DNA from: Pterois miles
Taxonomy: Eukaryota > Chordata > Actinopteri > Perciformes > Scorpaenidae
Length of the DNA: 64,000 nt
Direction: 5' to 3'
Assembly (NCBI GenBank): GCA_947000775.1
Contig: CAMQGK010000334.1
Span: forward strand, 3,255,501 to 3,319,500
Below, piece by piece: positions 24,501 through 37,300 of the stretch. Every line of letters begins with the position of its first letter. Within the stretch, counting starts at the first letter, position 1. Below the pieces are notes generated by a model, which saw nothing but the letters and a program-made list of their open reading frames with translations, ran no database searches and had not been told where the DNA came from. A program made the position numbers and the translations under genes.

Positions 24501-27500
24501 GGCGCTTAAGAAGCCAGACAACGGCCTCAAATAGTCGGTAAATAATATATCTACAACTAAAAGGGAGACATACAGTAGACCAGGCTAAAGCAGTGGACCT
24601 GCAGCTTTTACCAGACACTTTCTATTTACTGTAAAACCCCAACTGGAGACACACAGTGCAGACTGCACAGAACAAAGTTGAATTATTTAAATATGATATA
24701 TTTTATTGCATTTTGTTATGGGGCTTCTCTTTTCGTCAGTTTTTATTCTGTGAACCTTTCTTCTTTTTTCAGGTCTAAACCCTGGACACATGGAGCGAAA
24801 GACCTGGGTCAAGAGTGCTTTAACACACAGGGACACTACTGAGACCTGCCTCGAGTCAGTAAGCACTTGTTGGATGAAGTGTTTAACATCAAGAGCATTT
24901 TGTTTGATTGCCTCCACCCTCTGCTTCACAAGTTGTGCAGAAGGCAGGCTCCATAAGATGCTGAAGACTTCAGAACGTGAAGCGAATTTTAGAGGTTGTG
25001 GTAGCGGTAGAGATTGCATACAAAATCAGTGGAAAGATGCAATTAGACACAAATTAGCCTGGGGCTTAATGAATCTACTTCATAAATGTACAGAGACAAC
25101 TGACACAGAAGGAGAGACTGGAGGGAAATAACAAGAAGAACTGGGGTTCTTAAAGCTTGCAGCTAACGTACAGTTGGCACACTGGCTGTCTGAGGCGAGT
25201 AAACACAGCAGCGGTTCAGTGGTCAAATTTCATGTGAATGACACAACACACACTTTTAGGCCGTGTTCTGACAGACACCAGAAATGTTGCAACCTCACAC
25301 ATTTCAATGAGGCCGCTGCTCTGTCAAAAACAAACAAAAAAACCTCAAGTCAAAGTGATTTTATCCAGCAAAGCACTGTGTTAAACAATCAAATATGTGC
25401 AAGCACACATTCCCGTTAGATCAGATTGCTACTGTTTACTTTGCAATCATTGCAATGGAGGATGAAACAATTGCTGCCATGACAACTCTCCAGAGTAAAA
25501 TCCATCTTTGTGTATTCCAAACAGCTGTGCAGTGTTGTGGCTTTTCATAGTCCTTCGAACTCATGGATCTGTTACTCAAATCAGCCTTCCTCAATCACAT
25601 TTCATTGTCTCACCGGTTCTTAAAACACAGCCTCTTTTTTAACACAGTGCTGTTTTCAGTCTGATTACCAAGTTAGTGGATAAGGAGCAGTGTTTAACAG
25701 TTAGGGGAGTCTATTAGCAGGAATGGAATATAATATTAATAAGTATGTTTTCTTTAGTGTATAATAAGAATTATTATGTTTTGTTGCCTTAGAAAGAGCT
25801 GTTTATACCTACATAGGGAGCAGGTTCATGGAGTCTGCCATGTTGCACTATCATGCTCAAACCACACTGTTAACTTGTCCTGCTTGGACCGGAGTTGATA
25901 ACTGCTATTACTAGCTCCCGCTGCCGCCGCTCTCTCTCTCTTGCTTCACACGCACACACACATACTCTACACACTGGTGCTCCAAACGTCCTACACGACT
26001 CAAACTGGCTGTAGCGAGGGCCATTTGCGTTGGCCACTGTAGTTCTTCTACATGCTTGGCACACAGGAGAGGCTTCAGTTGGTTGCAATCTGAGACCTCA
26101 CTGCTAGATACCACCCCAAATCCTATTATATGTTCCTTTAAGGCTTTTAATTGTGGGGACTCAAAATCTAGTTTCACCGTAGTTTTATGTTTCGAGGCAA
26201 GGGCCGAGAGAGCAGATATGTAGTTTTTTTTATTATTATTATTACTATTAAAGAACAAACATTGTATCTATCTGCTAATGTACAGTATATAGTATGTTAT
26301 TGTAGGCTAATGGTGAAACGCCGGGTATGGAAGACAGGTTTGGACTCACACACACAACTCAGAAAACAGGTGGATTTCAACAACGCTGGGTTATTTATTC
26401 CAGAAACAGGTCGGTACACAGATAAGCAGCACTTACAGGCAACAGGATCCAGAGTGTTAGGCAAGAGGCAGGGTCAAAAACAGTATCGGTACACAGAAAA
26501 ACAGGTCACTAGGAAATAAACGCTGGTAAGTTGGATCACGAGGAAGCACAACGAACTGGCACAGGAGGAAGGGAAAGACGCTGCTTATATACCAGTGAGG
26601 GAAGTGACTAACTATGGACAGGTGGACACAATCAGGGGCGGGGGCGACGATCAGACGCAGGTGACTGGTGAAGACAACTAGGTCAAGAGGAGGTGCTCAA
26701 ATGTGAAGGCGGGAAGCATGCAGGGAGTGAAGTGAACTGCAAAGAGAGGAGAGGTTAAACATGCTAAAATAAAACAGGATGTGCACCAAAATAAAAGCAT
26801 GCAACATAGAACATAAACCTAAGTCTTGCGGGACATTACAAATGGATATAGTGGGTTATTCTATATTTATAATTTAGTTTTTTACGCTAGTTGTAATAGT
26901 TGGGTATATTTATAGTATATTCCAATATTCTTCATATTTTGTATTCTATGGATATATTTCTCTATTGTTGACATGTACATTTTATGTACTGTTAGTGCAT
27001 TGCCTGGATAACCTGCTGCTGTTACCCAATACATTCCTAATTTGGGATCAATAAAGTACATCTATCTATCTATCTAGGACAGGTGTGACAGGGGCATAGA
27101 GCCACATTTGATGTGTGAACTACATCATTGCTTGTCATTTCCTTTTATTTGGTTTCAGGCTGAGAGAAATGAAAGAGAGCAGTAAAGGAGAAACAAAAAG
27201 AATGAAAGGGGTAGTAAAAAGTTATTGTCAGAAAGACTCGTCAATAAAGCTACTAGATATGACAACACCACTACTCTGCTCCCCCACACCGCTCTCCAGT
27301 TCGTGCTATCTGTCACATTTATGAATTGTTCAAGAAAATATTAAGCAGAGCATGATGGCAGTGCTACTGTCTGAAGCCTCGCAGTGGAAGTGTCAATAAG
27401 CTCGTCTTCCTATTTGATCACTTAATTGTGCATTGGGTACTAAAATATGATACAATACAGCAAAAAAATACAGCAAAAATAAAGGAATTGGCCTCTCTGT

Positions 27501-28296
27501 TCCAATAGTTTTGGAGAGGACTGTATGTACATCTATGTGTTTATGAGCACACTTTGAGAGAGTCACTTTCTCAGTATGTGCACTACATATGTGGCTGCGC
27601 TTGAATTCTCACAGGGCCTAACATCATCATCATTACCCTGACAGCTGACAGTAAAATCCATATCAAATCTATAACTCCATTTTCCTGTTTTTGTTCTTTT
27701 CTTTCATCACCCGACTCCCTTGTCTTCCATAAATGGAGGCTGCACCATGACATGCCATTAGCTGTCCATGGATATATCATAAAAATGCAATGAAACACAG
27801 AGACAAAAAGTCAATAAGTGACAAACACTGCATATTTTCCTATACCAGATACTTCAAAAAAATCTTGCCCACGGCATTACCTTCAATGCTACTGTCACAT
27901 TCGATGTCTGACTCACGTGGCTTTTATTTATCTATGGTACAGACAGACTGTCTTTCTTTGTCTACAGGGTCAACCTTTCTTTCTCTCTATCTGTCCCTCT
28001 TTCTTGATCTTTCCTCCGCCCCTCTGTCAATCTCATCCCCTTTCATTCTCAGTATAATTTCACCTCCTGGATTTTTGTCATTGGGTTCATTCTGCAGAGC
28101 GGGGGGTAATGTTGTGCTTCAGTTTGATAAATGTATGTTTAGCAAACACTCTAATTATCGCAACCAGAGCTAATAGGATAGATAATTACACATTATACGC
28201 AGACTCTCTCTCTCTCTCATCCTTTGTCTTTTTCTTCATTCCCTCCCACTGCTGCTTCAGTTTCATTTCTCCTCTCGTTCTGTCTTTCTCAAGCCC

Positions 28297-28349
<53 letters not shown>

Positions 28350-31300
28350 TATCTTTTTCTGAGAGCAATGTGGTGTTTTTCCAATGTAATTGACATTAAT
28401 GAGGTTTTCCTCCAGGCCATGTGAATGATGTCTGTCTGTGTCGCTGGACCAGAAATACAATAGAGATTTTATGTTGTATATGACTTGTATGAAGACAACT
28501 TGAACCGGAGGAGGGTAGGAGGGATACACAGCAGTCCAGTCCCCACATCACCCACATAACTTTTACTGCAGTTATATTTTTGAGGGGGTGCACATTAGCG
28601 ATATCTGGACTCTTTATGTACCTATAGAGCTACCTCAGCTACAGCTACCTCAGATACAACATCTGACACATACACATAATTTAGCCTTCACACTTGTTAC
28701 AGGTCTTATTGATAATATTTTTAGTGTCTCTCTCTCCTTCCTAGTTGTTTATGCTGACACGAGACAATAAACCTGGCTTTTGTGCCAACTGAAGGAGGCA
28801 TACACATCCCCCCTCCCTGGGAAGATAGACCACAACCTGGTTATCTCAGCCTGTGTACAGACCCGGTACAAGAGACAGCGTGCAAGTGAGGACATGGTCA
28901 AAGAAGCTGAGGAAGTTGAGGACTGTTAAAAAAGTGTGGGAGGAACTGGGCTTATGGGGAGGACATAGATGGACTGAGGGTGAACGGACTACATATGATG
29001 GAAAACACGTCAACAGGAGGTAGGGAATAAACGGATTAACCTGATATAAGGCCTTAAGGAGAAGAAGAGGGCTTAGATAGGAAATGGAGGAGCTGAAGGC
29101 TGTAGAGGGAGTAAGGAGGAAAATAGGGAGGGGAAGAACAGCTAAGGAGGAAGATGGAGGAAAGTTGAGCAGAACAACATAGTGGAGTCTGGAAAGGCCT
29201 AAAAACCATTCAGGCCACAAGAAACCAGACTCAAGGTGTGGGAGACTAAAGTGGGTGAATGATTTGAACCACTATTTAACAGGTTCAATGAGTCACCTAC
29301 ACCTCCCCTCCCCGGCCCAGTCCACCCTGCTGCAGTCCCCTCCATCTCCCACTTCAAGACAGTGCCCCCCCTCCTCCTCCTCCTTCACCACCTCAGCACA
29401 ACAATAGCCCCCCCACTGACATCGACACCTACAGCTCTACCTATGGCTCCAGCAGACCCGTCACACAGACAACCCCCTCTGCTCCACTACTCAGCCCTGC
29501 CCCCCACCAACCCCTCCTCTGCCTCTGCGCACAGCCCCCTGCTCCAGTTTGTCCTTCACGACACTTAGGTGAAGAACCAGCTAAGAAGATGAACGTGAGG
29601 AAGGCTACGGGTCAGATGGCATCAGCTCCAGGCTCTGAAGTCTGCGAGACAGCTGTGTGGGACTTTTGGACATTATTCAACCTGAGCCTGAAGCTGAGGA
29701 AGGTACCAAATATGGAAGACATCCTGCGGGTCCTGTGCCCAAGACCCCGCACCCCAAGGACCCCAGCGCTTCAGGCGGTGGATTAACACCCACCTGATGA
29801 AGGCCCTGGAGCGCCTGGTCCTCCAACATCTCCGCCCTGTGGTGAGTCCATCCATGGACCCACTACAGTTGCTATAACCTGGATTGGGGTGGATGATGCC
29901 GATCCTGTGGACCGAGCTCTGTCACCTGGAGAAGCTGGGAGCACGTGAGGATAGTGTTCTCCAGGCTACACCACCAGCCGCACTTGGGGGACAAACTGGA
30001 GACTGAGGGGTAGATCACTCTAACATCTGGATACTGGACTACCTCACAACGCCACAGTTTGTGAGGACAAGGATTATTTAGACACGGTGGTCTGAGTGTG
30101 GGGGCCCCGCAGGGAACGGTTTGGCTCCGTCCTCTTCACGCTCTCCTGCAGACCACTTACAACTCACAACTGTCCCTGCAGAGCTCTGATGATTGTACGT
30201 CGGTAACTGATGGGGACGAGGGGAGAGACTTAGGACTGTGAACTGGTGCTGCGGACACAGATAACGCGGGGAAAACTAAAGAGCTGGTGGTGGATTTGAG
30301 GCAAACATCCCTCAACACCGGTGAGCATAGGGATAGACATTGAGATGGTGACATTTATAAATACCTGGGTGTTCACCTGAACAATAACTGGACTGGACAA
30401 CAAATTGCACTAATAAAAAGGCAGAGAGGCTGTCTGCTAGGAGATGAGGTTGGAGTGCAGGGGAATCTGAAAATTAGCACGGGTGGATAGATTTTAGGAG
30501 TGGTTTGCTGGGGAGCAGCATACAGCTGAGACAGGAAGAGGCTGGATAAGATTATAAAAGGGCCAGCTCTGTCCTGGGATGTTGGACTAGTGAGGTGGTG
30601 GGAGAGAGGAGGATGACGGTAGCTGTCATCATGATGGTGAAGGACTCCACCCCATGAGAGACACCATCAGAGCTCTGGAGGCTCCTTCAGTGACAGGCTG
30701 CTACACCCTAAGTGTCGAAGGAGGTTAAGAAGGTCTCCTGCCTGCAGCTGTTGACTCCACAACCGCCTGCTCCCAGTAAACCCATACACATTCACATTCA
30801 CAACAAACCCCGGCATAGGAATAAGGCTTTGTCAATTTATGATATGATGGCACATTTTTTTCTGTCTTTCTTTTTCTTCTATTTTCTATTATGTTTCTAA
30901 TTTTTTTTTTGTTTGCTGCTGTCGTGTAATTTCCCCACTGTGGGACTAATAAAGGAATATCTTATCTTATCTTATCTTATCTTAAGTAGACAAATCATTT
31001 AAAAAAAAATCAATCAACAGAGCTGAGCACAAAGAAAGGTCCTTAAGGTCCAGTTGGTGTGGAAAAAATAAATAAATGGCTGAGTTTGACACTGCTGTGA
31101 ATATTTACCGTGGTAACAATTGACAACTGGCATTCACACATAGCTGTTTTAGCTTAGTCATCCAAACAACAATAACTCATAAAATTACAATTCGGCATAT
31201 TTAAATAAAACCAACAACTACCAACAGCCATCGTCCTTACAATCTTAAATACTGTGCTGACACTGGTTAGATTGTCAAAATGAGAAAAATAACATGTTAG

Positions 31301-34300
31301 CATCAGTGATGGTTGCGTCCAGTTACCTAATGCTATAGTTCACTCAAACACTGTATAACAAAGATACACATCAGAGGGGATTTAAAGGCGGGTGGCCAAC
31401 CAACTGAACCTGAGTTGATGATTGTTGGAAAGATTAACCAAGACAGTTTTGGTGAGTTTTATTTTGTTTCTGTCTACCTCTTGACATCACTGTCTGAGCC
31501 CTCCCATTCTACCATAAAATATCTAGGTTGTACAACGAACTGGCAACCACTTGTTGTGAAGTGAATGGAATGGAACGGGTGTGGGAGAATACAACCTCTA
31601 GAGGCTAAATGTTATCAGTGTATCAATATTTTTACCACTTTGAGTGCTTTTACCTCAGGAACCTCTGTATTTGTGCGTAGCATGAGCCGATTTCATCCTG
31701 TGAACGCCACAGCCATGAGTGATAAAGCAGAGCGTGTAGAGTCTGCATATTTTCACATAAAACTCTGAGAAATATGGGTTTATTTCGGTCAAACCAGAGC
31801 TGGTGATTGGTGGAAAGACTAACAGTGATAGTATTGGTGAGTTTTATTTTGTTTCTATGAAGTTTAAATTAAGTACTTTACAATGCTCTGCCACTGGAAC
31901 AGATGATCTCAATATAAACAAAGACACATGGATGATGACGCAAGTGTACTTGGGTACTTTACTAATGTGAAAGCTGAGCGGCGGGGGACTGGAGAGGGGG
32001 AACAATCATACTGGGGCACGGTACAGATCATTCCTACTTAATATGAAACACCCTTAATTACTGTACTTCTGGCACATGTACTTTGTTACCTGTCAATCCC
32101 GATAACAACTGTGCATATATAGGTGTACAATGTGTAATTATAAAAAAGTTATAATTTATATTTGTAGTATTATTACTGTTATTATTTAGCACTGGAAGTC
32201 AGTGTACTGCCTCTAACAGCAACAGCTGCCACGTGAAGGATGTGTGAAGTGTTTCCTTTCTTTATTTGTTTCATTATTATTTTCACACCACTGGTGTATT
32301 ATGAATCCTGCCTGCACTCACTGTCAAGGATACATGTAATAAAAGCCATATATTAATATTGTCTGTCTGATTCCATCGAGCCAGTTACACACCGAGGAAG
32401 GAGAATTATGAAGTGCCGTTCATTGTCAGCGTAACAGATATTAGTGTGGATAAATCCAAATTTGTTTTGCTGGCAGAGACATTATTGCTTGGTTACATCA
32501 GTTTAAATGATTTACATGGAGCCAACAGACCTGCTTGAACAAGAAGTTTATATTATCAAATATCTGCCAATATGTGTCAGAATAAAACTGAAAAATGGAT
32601 TTTTATTTACTGAAGTTATTGTGCCTTATGCCCCATTTTTAAAAGTATTACTTATTAGACTAATACGAACACTTGCAAAAACTCAACGCTATGCTGATTT
32701 AATTTTTTCTAAAGCTACTATCAAAGCATGTAGGGACAAGATTTGAAGCTGATCTATGTTTAACAAGGCATACTAAGAAACTACCACTATCGCGTCATTA
32801 ATTCACCTTTGAATTCGTTAAGTATTGAGGCTACTATTGTTTCTTCTTTGATGGATTTATTTAAATGTGAACAACGTGGTGAATCCAAGGTATCGGTTAA
32901 ATTTTCATATAAATATTGTGTATTTTTTATTACTTTACATGTTTAAGTCATTGATAATCTTGTGTACCACATGATCCGACAGACAGTCGATGGTTTACAG
33001 TGCAAATTTAACCTGCTGCCCACAATTCACTAATAGTGCACTTATAAGTGAAAGTGCACTTCTCATTAAATCTACCGCTAACACCTCATCATTGAACTGA
33101 TGCCCTTGCCATTGACAATCCCTCACTCTCACTGAGTATAACAATAACCATCCATCAAGACCTCTATTAATCTCAACATCATTGGCAACAGAACAAAATC
33201 GACAGAGGCAGATGTATTACTAAAACCTGACTGATGGACAGACAAAACGGCATGTCAAAGCTCCCCCCTATCGCTTGAAGGGACAGGGCAATAATTCTCT
33301 GATCTATAGGAGAGGAATTCCACTGCCTCGGGGTAAAACATAGCTCCAAATTAAATTCCACACTTATTCTCTCCAAGCGCTGCCTGAGGGTATCTCACGA
33401 CCTCTGCAACGTAAAGGTCGTTATCAGGAAGGGTTGGCCAGGAGGAAAGAAATGAAGGTAGAAGATGGAGAGGAGGGAATGTGGAAAGTGGGGTGGGAGG
33501 AGGAATGAAAGAGGGATGAAAGGAAAAAGATGAGAAAGAGAGGAGGAAGTAGAGAAAGATGGGGATCAGGAGAAATAACACTAGGAAAGAGCAGTGGATT
33601 AGACGTGAGAGAAAAGCAAACTCTCATTTGAGATATGCTCCACTCATAATCATCTCCTCTCGCAGATCTGTCATTTCTCAACAACATGTCTGGTCTTTCT
33701 TCTCCACAGACAGGTAATCAACTCCTATCAGATCCAGACCTGCAGCTAAAGCACAGATCCAACATAGCTCAAATATTTGAACTAGTCGTGGTGTGTTTGA
33801 TTTAGACTGTCAGAAATTTGAGCATCCTTTGAATGAGGGCACACCAAAAGATAAGGAAAATCAACCTCTTATTCAAAATGTATTCAACCACTGTTTGGCA
33901 ATCTAATCCTTATAGGGTGGTTATAGGAATAGACATATTTGTGAATAGAATAAATGATCAGCAACTGGACTTTGCCTCAAAACAAAACAACAGATCGGGA
34001 TAATAAAAAGCAGAGCGGCTAGTGGCAGACAGAGGAAAGACTGTAATAAATATGAGAAGTCAGATAACAGGTCTGAGTTTGTGTTTAATGCACCCCACAA
34101 GACAGCTTCTATCATTTCAACTGACACAGTACGTCTTTTAAAATCCTGATTTCAAAAGCCATGCAGTGTGAATAATTTCTCCAACAAAATGTCGACCTCT
34201 ACTGCGAGACGAAGCTTTTAAGTCAAAGTACAGAAGACAAACTCCAAAACATGAAACAGATAACGAAGACATACTTTCTGCCTTTATTCTTTCTTCCTCT

Positions 34301-37300
34301 CTTGTCTTACTCCCTTTTCATGATCGTGATCATTTCCTAATTAGACACTTTTTAATATCCGCCCCAGTGGGGGGCCGTTACCAGGGATACAGCCTGGGCT
34401 GTGGCGCGGCATGTGGCTAACTGTTAGAGCTAAGACGTCCCAGGGTGATTTTTCATTAACTGGCCATAAAGGAGGCTCTGTGTGGAGCCATTACAAGTGG
34501 CCTCAGATCTTCTCCACAGAGCACTCAGAGCTACTACTCACAAAGAAAAGAAGAGCAAGACGGACGGAAATATGGAGGTAATATTGTGAATCTAAGAACA
34601 GTTAAATAAGCTTTTCTTTTTTTGTGTTTGCCATTTTCTCCCAGTTTATAAATTCCAAACCCTGTCCACTACAGTCCTGGTCACAGCTAACCCTGCTGTT
34701 TGCCTGAGGAGTGCTGCAGACAGACATGTGCCGTCTGTGTGTCACATGTTGCCGGCAGCAGTTTCTTTTCACCTTCACCTCGCCAAGTCCCCACCTGCGA
34801 CTGAGGCCAATTATGTTTGGGTGAACACAAAACCAAGCTGGAGGTGCTGCCACTGGGATTTGAACCAAGTTAAAGCCATTGTTAAGTATTTAATCGCCCC
34901 GTGTGTCAGGCATTGTATAAAAGCACCGCTGATCATTTGAACTCGCAGACCTTCGACATCCAGATCCATACTGCAACTACACTGCATTAGTACATGACGA
35001 TGTGAAACAGACATTATGTGAACTGTGTGGCTGTCAAGCCTTAGCGCATCAAGTGAGCCACATCATCCATCAGCACAATGTACTGCAGCCTGGCAGAAAA
35101 CTACACAGAGCTGTTGTCATGAAAAATGAGATATATGAGGTAGAGACTATTACAGAGGTGATCAGCACCAGAATCATTAATGGCTCTTTCTCAGTTTTCT
35201 AATGAGTCTCATCAGACTTGCCTAAGTTCATTTGTATGAATGCATAAACTTTAACACTAACAATAATGTAAATGTATAAATACACACAAGTTGGTGACAA
35301 AGTTCAAACTGTCATACAAACTGCTAAAAGTGTAAAAACTGAAACTAACAAATGCCATCCTCTGCCCTTTGCTTTATTAGTTGCAGAGACTTACAGTACA
35401 ACTCATGAGGACAGCAAAAATGATATCCCATACTATCCTAATGGTTTTATGACATTATCTTTCTACTATGCAGCAAATAAAGTGACCATCCTTAATGCAG
35501 ACAAAGCTGACACAGACCTCTGACCTCACTACACAGAAAGGCAAGAGAATTTCCCGATGGAGATCGATGAGATCATGTGTAACATTAGTATGCTCACTTA
35601 AAGGTTGTACACATGCCGAGTCTTCTGCACTCTCAAATCCATTGCTGTCAATGTAGAAGCTTGGCAGAAGGCAAAAGCGGGAGTGACGTGCAAGTGTTCC
35701 CAAGCATCTATTTTACTGGGCGCGATGGCTGCGCTCTGAGATAAAAATAGCTCAGCTTTTGGAAAGCTGCAGTGTGCACCGGGTGTTTTGACGAGGAATA
35801 ACCAGTCACAGTAGGCAGATATCTTTTGCGCAAACATCAGTCTGTGGTAAATAGGTGGAGAAGTTAATCATTTTAGTGCAGGACTATTTTGAAGTCCTGG
35901 CTATTTAATTTTAATGCTTATAAGCTGACTACTTTTGTTTCTCAAGCTAGGAAAAAACATCAGGATGGTTTATTTGTCTAGTTTTATTTGTAATTTATGC
36001 TGCTACTCCGGTTTCTGCCTTTTTTATTTTCTAAATGGGTCTTGTAAACCCGTATGGGCTGGGTATATTATTTACGCATGACACAATAATAAATCAAATC
36101 AAATCAAAAACTGAGAACTTTATGATCTGTCCCATGGACTGTTTTACTGTCTTTTTTACCCTTTCCATCACACAACAGAAAGACAACATCTGGTTGAGAG
36201 GTCAGCCAAATTGACACAGACAAAACAAGCTGTAAAACTAATGTAAGGGATTTGTGCTGCAAATCCACTTATCGTTGTTTTGACTGAGTTTAGTTTAGTC
36301 AGTGAGGCTTTTATTGCAAAATTACCGCAACTTCATCATCATCATCGCAGCACGCCGGTTTTGGTTGCTTTGTACAGGCAGGTGTGACAGTAGCATAACT
36401 TCCAAAGCACCTTGAATAAAAGGATGAAAGCGACATGGCTGCCGTTTTCCACACGTTTTTAGATGCAGCATGTGAGCAACCTCTTATGGTGTATTTGGTG
36501 ATATTTTAACACATGTATATTTCTCAGGCTCTGCTCCTCATTCGCTGGGGCAGTAGTTCTCAATCCTGCTCCTCCGTACCCAGAGTCCTGCTACTTTTAT
36601 GTCCTACCAGGTACTTAACCTGGCGTCCGAGGTGTAAATCACTCCCTGATTAGACTGCAGGAATGAAAACCAGCAGGGCTCTGTGTCCTGACGGTGAGGA
36701 CTGATAACTACTGGGCCCAGGTGAAACCTAAGCACGGCTGATGTCTAACTTATTACACGTAATTTTCAGATATGTGCTTTTTATTAGTGAGACTTTAAAA
36801 TAACTTTCCGTGGGAAAAAAAAAAACAGCATTTGTCATAGATGTAACAGTTTAGAGGTCAATCAATACTGGATCACAAAGGGTGGAAGCCTCCTCCTGCA
36901 TTACTGTCTTTTGTGTTTAAAGAAATAGTGTGTAGGATTTCGGGGGATCTAGTGGCAGAAATGGAATATAATATTCATGACTATGTTTTGTGTTTTCATT
37001 ATCTTGGAATCAGCCCTTAACATCTACATAGGGACGTTACGTTACCTGAAGGCCACCATAGTTCTCTGACACACTTGTGAAACTGCGATACTGTGAACAG
37101 CAGAGTCCAAATTTGTGGTATCTTCAGCCGCCATCTGATTTCCGTTGCTCCTAAAGTAGAGTTTTTATGCTAGGGATGACCTCTGAGTGAGGTGAACGGC
37201 ATTACCGTGGTTTTGCACTTAGCGGCTCACGTTACCACAGTCTTGGAAAGAAAGGAGTGAGCGGAGGGATACTCAGATGCAATCAGATGTAATCTGCAAC

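Noticed and set aside
29362..29786. Proline-rich and RKATG-containing plus-strand genes
   Set aside because: They are broken frames of the decayed LINE at 28785-30984.
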